Below, piece after piece: positions 38,050-45,899 of a stretch of 45,899 bases of DNA. Position 1 is the first letter of the stretch. Every line of letters starts with the position of its first letter. The notes beneath the pieces were generated by a model, which did no database searches, had not been told where the DNA came from, and was given only the letters and a program-made list of their open reading frames with translations. The position numbers and the translations under genes are program-made. The DNA comes from a virus: positions 1 through 45,899 of the IMG/VR virus record IMGVR_UViG_3300025769_000216. The stretch is one strand, 5' to 3'.

Positions 38050-39191
38050 TGGCGGACACACAAGAAATTTATAGTTATCAGATGCCTCCTGAATATGTCC
38101 AGACAAGGATGCAGGAATTATTAAATACCTTGTTTGGTGTTCCGGCTCAAGGAGTCGAGGGCGAAGAAGGATATGTTCCGGCTGTCAAAGGTTTATTAGA
38201 AACACCTGTTCCTGTCGTAGGACAACAAGTGGCGGGATTTACCCCCGATCAATTACAAGCATTTCAATTAGCTAGATCAGGTATTGGTAGTTATTTACCT
38301 TACTTACAGGGAGCAACCGCAGCAACTTCAGGAGCATTAGGAGCTATTCCCGGTTTACAAGGCGCTGCTCAAATGGCAGGTCAAGCGGGTCAGGCAACAA
38401 CTCCTTTAGATTTATCTCAAGCATATTCAGCAACAGGCGCAGGCATGGGTCAGTATCGTCCAACGCAAGAAGTCATCAAAGAGTACATGGATCCCTATCA
38501 AAAATCTGTTACAGATGAAGCCTTAAAAGAAATTCGAAGACAAGCTAATATGGCCGCAGGACAACAAAGTGCACAAGCTGTTGGTGCAGGTGCTTTTGGT
38601 GGTGGTCGTGAAGGTGTCGTTCGTGCAGAAACTGAACGAGGTGTTCAAGATATTATGTCACGAAGAATTTTTGAAGATTTATCCAGAAACTATCAAACTG
38701 CTTTAGGAGCAAGTCAAGCGGCTCAAGAAGCAGCTTCTCGTCGTGCTTTACAAGCAGGACAACAATTTGGTCAATTAGGTTTAGGTGAAGCCGGTGTTCG
38801 ACAATCTGATCTTGCTAGACAGTTATCTGCTGCCGGATTAATGGGTAGTTTAGCAGGGCAAGAAGCACAAATTGGTTTAGGAGTGGGCAAACAGTTAGGT
38901 GCACTAGGGACCACGGCTCAGGCACAACAACTACAAGACGTTCAAACAATGTTAGGTATTGGCGGTCAACAACAACAATTAGGTCAAGCAACTCTCGAAG
39001 CCCAAAGACAAAATTTAATGCAACAATATATGGAACCTTACAGAAGATATTCTTTCGGATTGGAAGCCTTAGCGGGATTACCGTTTGGTGGTACAAGTAT
39101 TCAACAACAAACTATACCCACTGCTAATCCTTTCTTACAAGCATTGAGTGGTATTGGTTCTCTGGCGTATGGACTAGGTCAGTTTGCATAG
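38049..39191 (+). CDS. Putative internal virion/ejection protein, 380 aa
   Basis: TAATG junction with the previous gene. The sequence is Gln/Ala/Gly-rich and helical (QAAQEAASRRALQAGQQFGQLGLGEAGV...), with FTPDQLQAFQLARSGIGSYL near the N-terminus and EVIKEYMDPYQKSVTDEALKE in the middle. The low-complexity helical composition fits podovirus ejection proteins that leave the head with DNA. No specific family named. Confidence 0.65.
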   Translation: MADTQEIYSYQMPPEYVQTRMQELLNTLFGVPAQGVEGEEGYVPAVKGLLETPVPVVGQQVAGFTPDQLQAFQLARSGIGSYLPYLQGATAATSGALGAIPGLQGAAQMAGQAGQATTPLDLSQAYSATGAGMGQYRPTQEVIKEYMDPYQKSVTDEALKEIRRQANMAAGQQSAQAVGAGAFGGGREGVVRAETERGVQDIMSRRIFEDLSRNYQTALGASQAAQEAASRRALQAGQQFGQLGLGEAGVRQSDLARQLSAAGLMGSLAGQEAQIGLGVGKQLGALGTTAQAQQLQDVQTMLGIGGQQQQLGQATLEAQRQNLMQQYMEPYRRYSFGLEALAGLPFGGTSIQQQTIPTANPFLQALSGIGSLAYGLGQFA

Positions 39192-39199
39192 GAGGTTAA

Positions 39200-40894
39200 A
39201 TGGTTTTAGATCGTAGAATGTTTCGAAGACCGTCGCAGATAGCTCCTAATAAAGGTCCTTCTTCTCGTGGTGTGGGTATTACTTCGGGTTTAACTCAACC
39301 CGTACAAAAGTTTTCTAAAGGTGATTTTGTAGAGAAGTTTAGAGAAACAAGAGCAGAGCTAGAACCTGTATTAAAAGATATTTACAAAGAACCAAGTTTC
39401 TTTGAGAGAGCAGGCATGAGTCCTTTTCAATTCTTCGCGGCTCTCGGATCACCGATGCAGCCGGGTCAGACTGTTTTAGGTAAGATTGGTGAGGCTGGTC
39501 AATATTTAGATATCAAACCTGCTCCCGATACAGCGGGTGATCTCGCTACAGAACTTGCTTTAAGCGTTGCTTCAAAAACTTTAGATGAAGATGAAGTAGA
39601 TAGAGAAGGTTTTAGTAGTTATGAAAAACCTTTGGGAGATGGTATGTTTCAGAGATACACGTCTTTTGTAGAAAATGGTCAGATAGTAGAGCAAGCTGTA
39701 GGAGATCCCTACACTAAGGAAAAGGATGAACCCACACTCGAAAGAGAAGGTTTTGATAATTATGAAATAAATGTTGGTGGTGGGATGTTTCAAAAAATGA
39801 TTTCTTTTGTTGAAGATGGAAAAGTTAGAAATGAAAAAGTAGGAGCGCCTTTTATGAAAGCACCTACGGAAGAAAAGCCATTTGAATTCAAAGCAAAAAT
39901 TACAGAACTAGGTAATTTGATGGGAGAAGCAAAAGATGCTGAGGGAAATAATTTATATTCAGAGGCTGATATCAACAAAGCAAAAATAGATTTGATAACC
40001 AAACAATCAAACTTAACATTTGATGAGGAAAGAGAACTTATCTATGCTACTCTAGATGCAGAGGGAAAAATAGAATGGGCGACAGGTCAGTTAGAAGAAC
40101 TAAGTATTGATAAAACTATACTTAATCAAAGAGAACAAAACTTAACCACTCGATTAAATGTTTTAGATGCTGCGATCACCGATCCTACACTATATAATAT
40201 AAGAACAAGTGTTGAGAACTTTTTTGAAACTTTCCCCAGTTTAAAAACTACTTTAGGGGAGACTTACACAAAGATCAATGAAGCTATCACAAAAGGTCAA
40301 GCAGTTCCAACACAGGCTTTACAAACTTTAACTAATCAATCTATTTTGGATGTGGCAGCAGGAGGAGCCATTCCCGGTAATTTTAACACAAAAGAATTTG
40401 AGGCTGTGATTGGCGCAGCGGGTCCCGCCTTTTTAAATAAAGACGCTCAAGAATTTATTATTAATCTAAACTTAGCGGACGTTAGAATTCAAAAAGAAGT
40501 TAAGTCAAAATTAGATGAGTTGATGGCAGACCCCGATAAAAGATTATTAGAAGTTGTTGAGGAAGTTAATGCTTACAAAGACAAACTTTACAGTGATTAC
40601 AGAAACTCTAATGAATATGCAGCGGGTATAAACTTATTAACAGGTATTGGTAAGGCTAAAAAACCTAGTTACTTTGAAAATTTAGGAAAGATAACTGTTC
40701 AGGGAGAGGAATTAGACATGACTAAATTATATGAAGCTAATAGAGTAAACTTAGCCGGATATAGTGATTCTGATGGTAATTTCACAACTAAAAAAGGAAA
40801 GGTTTTTGAGGGCATGAATCCAAACCAACCTATTTATGTAGTTGAGATTGAAGACGGTAGACTAAGATACTACGCAGGAGATCAATTACCATAA
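39200..40894 (+). CDS. Putative internal virion protein with tandem 47-residue repeat, 564 aa
   Basis: AGGAGG precedes ATG 39200. A basic N-terminus is followed by FFERAGMSPFQFFAALGSPM and two tandem 47-residue units (REGFSSYEKPLGDGMFQRY... and REGFDNYEINVGGGMFQKM...), then long charged helices to the C-terminus. Position in the ejection-type operon supports a virion role. The stop overlaps the next ATG (TAATG). Confidence 0.65.
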   Translation: MVLDRRMFRRPSQIAPNKGPSSRGVGITSGLTQPVQKFSKGDFVEKFRETRAELEPVLKDIYKEPSFFERAGMSPFQFFAALGSPMQPGQTVLGKIGEAGQYLDIKPAPDTAGDLATELALSVASKTLDEDEVDREGFSSYEKPLGDGMFQRYTSFVENGQIVEQAVGDPYTKEKDEPTLEREGFDNYEINVGGGMFQKMISFVEDGKVRNEKVGAPFMKAPTEEKPFEFKAKITELGNLMGEAKDAEGNNLYSEADINKAKIDLITKQSNLTFDEERELIYATLDAEGKIEWATGQLEELSIDKTILNQREQNLTTRLNVLDAAITDPTLYNIRTSVENFFETFPSLKTTLGETYTKINEAITKGQAVPTQALQTLTNQSILDVAAGGAIPGNFNTKEFEAVIGAAGPAFLNKDAQEFIINLNLADVRIQKEVKSKLDELMADPDKRLLEVVEEVNAYKDKLYSDYRNSNEYAAGINLLTGIGKAKKPSYFENLGKITVQGEELDMTKLYEANRVNLAGYSDSDGNFTTKKGKVFEGMNPNQPIYVVEIEDGRLRYYAGDQLP

Positions 40895-43770
40895 TGGAAG
40901 AAGAGAAAATATTTGAAGAGATAATAGCTCCACAAGAGCGATATAAGTATTTTGATATAGAAAAAGATTTCGAAGTTTCCGATGTTGAAAAAGAAACTTT
41001 ATTAAAAGAAATAAGGGAAACTGAAACAGATGATGCAAAAATTGGTCAAACTTACGTCAAAGGTATAAAAAATTTAGAAGAGGAAAAGTTTCAAAATAAG
41101 ATGAATTATGTTTCGTCTATTGCAGGCGAAACGGTTTCTTCCGATGGCTTAAACTTTAATGTGCTAAACCCAGTTGATTTTGTAAAGAATATCATGCTTA
41201 AATATGATTTAAGCAGAAGTGCTAATTTTGGCAACAGAAAAAAGAAGTTTTTAAATATGTACCCTGAGGGAGAATATACAAGAATTAAAGTTCCTTATAA
41301 TGAAAATGATTCAGAATTTTTAGAGTTATTTAAAATAAACAAGGATGATAAAGAATGGAAAATGATCTCACCTTATGGAAGAGATATAGGAGAGATTCCA
41401 CAGATAACAGGGATGATCTCGCCAGAAGAGATCACTGCGGAACTTGCCGCTTTGTATCAATCTAGAGGAGCCAGTGCCTTAAATAAATTTTTAAGAGTTT
41501 TAATGGGTGCGCGTATTGGTATTGAAGCAAAAGACGTCAACGAAGCTTTAAGAGGCTATGCCGAAAGAGAATACGAAGATGGTTTTCCCGATGCTTGGAC
41601 TTTTACAAAAAATCTTTTTACAGACGGACAACAGAACATCGAAGCCTTATTAGGCGCTGGTTTTTATTCTTTAGGTGATACTATTGCAAAAACCTTAACT
41701 GGAAAATTAAGATTTGGAGAAGTTGAGGGCGCTGATGCAATAGTAGCCGCAGCAGAAAGACTGGGTGTAGAACCTCTTGTATTTGCACAGCTCGCACAAA
41801 ACCCTATTTTAAGAAAAACATTTTTTCAAGCAGGAGACTTTTCAGGTGTTCCGGGATCTAAGACAGCAGGTCAAATAGATAGTTTATTAAATAAATTAGA
41901 TGAAATAGCTAACAAGCAAGATGTTAAGCCCATTGATTTATTATTAGCTAATGAAACAATTGAAAAAGAAATGGCTGCTTTAATTAAAAATGCAGGAACA
42001 GATGAACAAGCGTTGATGAGAATGAATGATCTTCTTCCTGTTTTAGCTCAGAAATACAATGCTAATGTTATTAAAACCAATAAATCATTAACTAATAAAG
42101 CTTTAAGTTTTGCTGACGACGCGTCAATTGATTTAAGCTCTCTGAAAAAAACAAGCTCAAGCATTAAAAATTCACTAACCTCTGGAACTTTTTACACCGG
42201 TAAGGTAGATCCAAACACGGGAACCAAAATCAAGGGAGCCGTAAACGTTGTGCCGCAAAGCGTCGATAGTTTGTTAGCCGACATCAACAAATTACAAGAT
42301 GCTTTAAACTCTGGGGGAAAAGGAAATAAAGCACAGTTTGATAAATCTTTCAAAGCATTACTAAATGTAAGAAACAAAGCATCCGAGATGTTGCGCTCCG
42401 ATGATAAAGCTGAAAACTATGCCGCTAGGGAAATATTAAATAGTATTGATAATATATTTAATAATTTTGGTGGAGATAAGCTTGCGGGCAATGAACAATT
42501 TTTAACTACTTTAACTCTCTTGAAAAATCATTTAGATCAGTCCGATGCTGTTTTAAATACGTCATGGGCTAGAACTCTGATGACAGGAACAGGTGACCCT
42601 GATCAGTGGGTTGATTTAGTAATTAATCCAAACAACAAAATTAAATTAAATGTTTTAAAACAAATGATTGAATCAGAAGACACTCCTAAGGTTGTTTCTG
42701 ATTATGCTTTAAAAACTATTAGAAAATCTTTTGTAACTAAACTTTTAAACAACCCTGAAAATTTAGCAAAAAACTTAGATGAATGGATTACTAAAGATAA
42801 AGATACCTTAATTTATATGTTAGGGGACGATGCTCAGTCTAAAATTGATAAGTTATACAACGTAGCTAAAGTCAATAATCAATTATCAAAGTCTATATTT
42901 AAAGAAGCTTTAGTTAAACAAGGAGAAGATTTTGAAATAATTAATGAAATAATTAAAAAAGGTAAAGGCGGTGGAATTGGTGTTTCTAAAGAATTAGATG
43001 AAATGATTCGAATTGGTGGTGATGACTTTGTTGAATCCGTTAGAGCAGGAATCATTGAAAATATCATGACAACGTCTATTAAAGCAGCAAAAGAAGGTAA
43101 GATCGGTAAAACATTAGATATTGGAATACTTCAAAAACAAATCGAAGACTTACAAAACAATGATTATTTACTAAAGTTTTTTTCAGAACAAGACTTACAA
43201 AACTTTTCTGATATCGGATTATATGTTAGTCGATTGGGTGAAGCCGGCGACGTTGGTGGCCCGATGGCTGCCGGTAGTCTTCGTGCTAAGGTTGCAGAAT
43301 CTATTTTTAATCCCTTTAGTTTAGTGGATGTGGGTTTAACTATTTTAAGATATGACTTATTAGCTAGAATTTTAGCTAGACCAGCAAGCGTGAAAGTTTT
43401 AAGAGATTATCAAGATGATATTTTAAACTCAAAAACACTTGATGGTATTATTTTAAGTATTGGTCAATTAGCTAGAGATACACAAGAAGGAGATACACCT
43501 TTTGTCGCCGAAGAGTTTTTAGATCCAAGAGAACTAGAATCTTCCGCACAAGTCCCTGTCGAAGTTCCAACAACCGCGGTCCCCGGATCAGCGGTCTCTT
43601 CCGCACAAGTCGTAGCTCCTTTACCTACTATGAGTGGAGCAGGACAACCTGTTAATGTAGCTAGAGCTCAACAAGCTTTCCCTTTTGATCCTATCTTTGC
43701 TGCCGGTGGTGGTAGTATCAATAAACAAGGAATTATGAATACATCTCGCGGTCGCCAAATGGTGGTATGA
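40894..43770 (+). CDS. Large internal virion protein, 958 aa
   Basis: A long, mostly helical protein with few aromatic clusters: LLKEIRETETDDAKIGQTYV, GDTIAKTLTGKLRFGEVEGA and a long heptad-like middle (about 340-780). A hydrophobic stretch lies near 845-870. The C-terminal tail ends FAAGGGSINKQGIMNTS before RGRQMVV, again the GG-x-I motif. Size and position at the end of the operon are typical of the largest podovirus ejection protein (gp16-like in function). No lysozyme-type domain is seen. Confidence 0.65.
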   Translation: MEEEKIFEEIIAPQERYKYFDIEKDFEVSDVEKETLLKEIRETETDDAKIGQTYVKGIKNLEEEKFQNKMNYVSSIAGETVSSDGLNFNVLNPVDFVKNIMLKYDLSRSANFGNRKKKFLNMYPEGEYTRIKVPYNENDSEFLELFKINKDDKEWKMISPYGRDIGEIPQITGMISPEEITAELAALYQSRGASALNKFLRVLMGARIGIEAKDVNEALRGYAEREYEDGFPDAWTFTKNLFTDGQQNIEALLGAGFYSLGDTIAKTLTGKLRFGEVEGADAIVAAAERLGVEPLVFAQLAQNPILRKTFFQAGDFSGVPGSKTAGQIDSLLNKLDEIANKQDVKPIDLLLANETIEKEMAALIKNAGTDEQALMRMNDLLPVLAQKYNANVIKTNKSLTNKALSFADDASIDLSSLKKTSSSIKNSLTSGTFYTGKVDPNTGTKIKGAVNVVPQSVDSLLADINKLQDALNSGGKGNKAQFDKSFKALLNVRNKASEMLRSDDKAENYAAREILNSIDNIFNNFGGDKLAGNEQFLTTLTLLKNHLDQSDAVLNTSWARTLMTGTGDPDQWVDLVINPNNKIKLNVLKQMIESEDTPKVVSDYALKTIRKSFVTKLLNNPENLAKNLDEWITKDKDTLIYMLGDDAQSKIDKLYNVAKVNNQLSKSIFKEALVKQGEDFEIINEIIKKGKGGGIGVSKELDEMIRIGGDDFVESVRAGIIENIMTTSIKAAKEGKIGKTLDIGILQKQIEDLQNNDYLLKFFSEQDLQNFSDIGLYVSRLGEAGDVGGPMAAGSLRAKVAESIFNPFSLVDVGLTILRYDLLARILARPASVKVLRDYQDDILNSKTLDGIILSIGQLARDTQEGDTPFVAEEFLDPRELESSAQVPVEVPTTAVPGSAVSSAQVVAPLPTMSGAGQPVNVARAQQAFPFDPIFAAGGGSINKQGIMNTSRGRQMVV

Positions 43771-44138
43771 TCCGACGTAGAAAGGATCTCAAACCTTACG
43801 AAGTTTTAGGATGCATGGTTCGAATTAACCATGACAGTAACTATATGCGTGAGATGATTGTCGAACATTTAGTCCAACATCATTTAACTGCTATTTCTAA
43901 GGATAATTATATGCTCTGGACCAAGGACAATAAACCTCATGCCTATGCCACATGGATCACGGAACCCGAAACACGGGTCTATCACATGGCGGCTCCTTAT
44001 GGTGATGTTCTCAAACTATGTCGAGATTTAAAAGATTATTTAAACCGTGAGAAAAATATCTATAATGTAAGGTTTATTCGACGCAATAAAAATGGTACAG
44101 TTCGTAAAAAAGGTTTTATTAATACAAGGAAACAATAA
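43767..44138 (+). CDS. HlyC-like toxin-activating acyltransferase-type protein, 123 aa
   Basis: The middle NYMLWTKDNKPHAYATW (47-63) and VYHMAAPYGD (71-80) follow the HlyC fold pattern (Y-x-L-x-x-x-x-x-P-x-AY-x-x-W, then APFGD with the catalytic-type Asp80). HlyC enzymes acylate lysines of RTX toxins from acyl-ACP. The N-terminal catalytic His region of HlyC is not clearly conserved here (NHDSN at 21-25 may stand in), so activity is uncertain. ATGA overlap with the previous gene. A role in modifying virion proteins is conjecture. Confidence 0.6.
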   Translation: MIRRRKDLKPYEVLGCMVRINHDSNYMREMIVEHLVQHHLTAISKDNYMLWTKDNKPHAYATWITEPETRVYHMAAPYGDVLKLCRDLKDYLNREKNIYNVRFIRRNKNGTVRKKGFINTRKQ

Positions 44139-45049
44139 TGGGTGACTCATCAGGTAAGGCTAAAAGTTCTGGATCTTCTAAAGCAGGGATGCAAAAGAAG
44201 CAGGGACAAGAAGAGGCTAATCAGGTTTTACAAGACTTAGGTTATCGTACTGAAGGACAAAAGGTTTTCAGTGATAAAGGTCAAGTCGCAGGTGAAGGTT
44301 GGTCTGGTAGTCGAACTGTTGATGCTGTAAGAAATGCCGCTTATCAAGTAGGTTTGGAACCCGGTGGTTTAGGTAAAAGCGTTAGAGGAACAAGAAGTCC
44401 TTTAGAAGTTAGACAGCTTTCTGCTATTACAGGATTGCCGATTGAAGATGTTCGTGCACAGGCTGAAAATGTTTCTGAGATCTATGGACGTCCGGCAGAA
44501 GTTCGTTTAGGAATTGATAAATTTGGTAACCCCATGGCTTACGGAGCAGCGGCTCCTACTCTTAGTGAATTAGGTGGTGATATCAAACGTGCAATTACTG
44601 GTGGTACGTATGGTAGTGTGATGAGAGATGAACCCGCACCAGAAAATTATCAAGGCATTGCAGGTCCATTAGCTAACTTAATATTACCCGGCGGCATGGT
44701 AAGAAATATGCTTTCTAATATTTATGGAGAAGGAAAAGAATTTGTTACAGGTCCTATAGATTATACAAAAAATTTATTTAGTGGAATCTTTTCACCGAGT
44801 GCTACACAGACAGCAGAGATGAATCCACAAACTAGAAACTTCCTTCAAACGTTTCAAGCTCCAGAAACAAACAGAGATTCTGGTGCTGAAAAAATTGTTG
44901 AGGAAATAACAGAAGAGGCACCTGTTACAGAACGGGTTCGTTACTTAGCAGGATATGATCCTAATACTCTTGCACCTATTGTTTATCCAAGCTCAGGGGG
45001 AAATTTAGTTCCTTACGAAGATTTAATTAATAATCGTCTAATCGTTTAA
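44138..45049 (+). CDS. Putative virion protein, 303 aa
   Basis: Last plus-strand gene. The N-terminus is Ser/Gly/Lys-rich and disordered (MGDSSGKAKSSGSSKAGMQK), then LGYRTEGQKVFSDKG, SRTVDAVRNAAYQVGLEPGG, and a Gly/Pro-rich end (NTLAPIVYPSSGGNLVPYEDL). Structural by position in the ejection-type operon; no family recognised. Its stop overlaps the convergent minus-strand stop by 4 bases. No hairpin terminator is visible between them. Confidence 0.6.
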   Translation: MGDSSGKAKSSGSSKAGMQKKQGQEEANQVLQDLGYRTEGQKVFSDKGQVAGEGWSGSRTVDAVRNAAYQVGLEPGGLGKSVRGTRSPLEVRQLSAITGLPIEDVRAQAENVSEIYGRPAEVRLGIDKFGNPMAYGAAAPTLSELGGDIKRAITGGTYGSVMRDEPAPENYQGIAGPLANLILPGGMVRNMLSNIYGEGKEFVTGPIDYTKNLFSGIFSPSATQTAEMNPQTRNFLQTFQAPETNRDSGAEKIVEEITEEAPVTERVRYLAGYDPNTLAPIVYPSSGGNLVPYEDLINNRLIV

Positions 45050-45899
45050 ACCAACCACTCTTTATAATCTTCACCTAATACTTTTGTCGCTAAGTCAATT
45101 TTATTTCGAAGGCTTTTAATAATCTTTTCATCAACAGTTTTCTCTGTGACTAAATCAATATAAGTCACTTTGTTTGTTTGACCAATACGATGTGCGCGAT
45201 CTTCTGATTGTAATCTGATTTCTAGATCATAAGAATTAGAATAATAAATCATATGATGAGCGGCTGTTAAAGTTAAACCAAAACCACCGGTACGAGGATT
45301 ACCCACAAAGAAACGAATAGGATTATTCATATCTTGAAAGTTCTTTACAGCTTCTTGTCGTTCCTCGGCTTTTGTATCACCAAAGAAAGATACAACAGTT
45401 TCAGCACCATACTTCTCGGCTAAAGTTTCTGTAATCTTTTTTATATCATGACGGTACACGGCCCAGATAATAACCTTACCGTCAATCTCTTCTAAACAAT
45501 TTAGTAGTTCACCTATTCTATTATTAGGTATCTCTTTTACTTCACCATCATTAACAATCACACTACCACACACAATCTGATGTAGTTTGACTAACTGTGC
45601 AAGCATCGTGGTCACGGAAGTTTCTTTACCTTCAATCTCAGCAATCGCTTCACGCTTCATGGTTTCATACATCTTCGCTTGTTCAGGTGTCATTTCAACA
45701 ATACGTTTTGTGAAAACTTTATCCGGTAAGTCTAAGCAATCTGATTTCAACACGCGATAAGAATACTGATCAACTTTATGATTTAATTCATCTAATCGCT
45801 GATAGCCTATGATCTGTTTGAAACTATGACTTCCCATATTTCTATTTACTAATTGACAATATCTCGCTTTGAATGTGTAAAAAGAAGAGAAGTCTAAGA
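45046..45899 (-). CDS. SNF2-family helicase, C-terminal part (5' end outside the window)
   Basis: The frame stays open to the window edge (encoding ..LDFSSFYTFKARYCQLVNR before the first internal Met), so the gene is 5'-partial, not a short protein. Visible helicase C motifs: KVIIWAVYRHDIKKI (motif IV region), FFVGNPRTGGFGLTLTAAHHMIYY (motif V), and LEIRLQSEDRAHRIGQTNKVTYIDL (motif VI with the R-x-x-R-x-x-R-x-GQ arginines). This is the RecA2 half of an SNF2/DEAD-like translocase used in phage replication or repair. It is oriented opposite to the structural genes, suggesting a minus-strand replication module beyond the window. Confidence 0.9.
   Translation of the reverse strand, partial: LDFSSFYTFKARYCQLVNRNMGSHSFKQIIGYQRLDELNHKVDQYSYRVLKSDCLDLPDKVFTKRIVEMTPEQAKMYETMKREAIAEIEGKETSVTTMLAQLVKLHQIVCGSVIVNDGEVKEIPNNRIGELLNCLEEIDGKVIIWAVYRHDIKKITETLAEKYGAETVVSFFGDTKAEERQEAVKNFQDMNNPIRFFVGNPRTGGFGLTLTAAHHMIYYSNSYDLEIRLQSEDRAHRIGQTNKVTYIDLVTEKTVDEKIIKSLRNKIDLATKVLGEDYKEWLV

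Noticed and set aside
1-45899. Lysogeny or defence functions (integrase, CI-type repressor, anti-CRISPR, toxin-antitoxin)
   Set aside because: No recognisable integrase, attachment site or helix-turn-helix repressor is present. DUF932 and the gp88-like protein have no proven defence role, so I did not claim one.

Overview
The window is part of the genome of a tailed, podovirus-like bacteriophage, probably marine. I infer this from gene content: a P22-type portal, gp4-like and gp10-like connector or plug proteins, no tape measure, no sheath, and a run of large internal virion proteins. The small conserved proteins (KYRGQG type, GG-motif type, DUF6321-like, DUF5872-like) are ones I associate with uncultured marine phages. 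The 3-TM holin resembles those of alphaproteobacterial gene transfer agents, which weakly suggests an alphaproteobacterial host. Base composition is AT-rich. I see no integrase, tRNA, rRNA, insertion sequence or CRISPR array.

Layout. (1) 1-5630, an accessory early-type region on the + strand: small hypothetical genes, a VRR-NUC-type nuclease, a DUF932 protein, a cysteine-rich gp88/DUF7227-like protein with its motifs in an unusual order, two 23-residue hydrophobic peptides and a basic protein. This block is divided by six copies of a promoter-like element (CCC-N8-RRGAT, with a 17-bp -35/-10 spacing). Two copies precede long non-coding, highly folded stretches (712-926 and 1722-2306). The second looks like a large ornate RNA with many long perfect helices and is the most striking item in the window. 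(2) 5630-5975, a non-coding repeat cluster just before terminase, a candidate packaging, origin or control region. (3) 5976-17115, DNA packaging and head: TerL, portal, a swarm of tiny basic or membrane genes with a holin and an endolysin, a GroES-like protein, scaffold, decoration and major capsid, closed by a strong terminator. (4) 17117-37142, connector and tail: an internal promoter with a folded leader, small structural genes, adaptor proteins, repetitive fibres, a glycine-rich tip adhesin and a P22 gp10-like plug. Embedded here are two glycosyltransferase-like genes, two 2OG-Fe(II) oxygenases and a sulfotransferase. (5) 37189-45049, internal virion (ejection-type) proteins plus an HlyC-like acyltransferase. 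(6) 45046-end, minus strand: the 3' part of an SNF2-type helicase gene, probably the edge of a convergent replication module.

Structural genes are tightly packed with ATGA or TAATG overlaps, so translation is probably coupled. The early block is different: it has individual promoters, terminators fused to promoters, apparently leaderless genes and GCG/CGC-rich codon use. This suggests a mobile accessory block with its own transcription logic.
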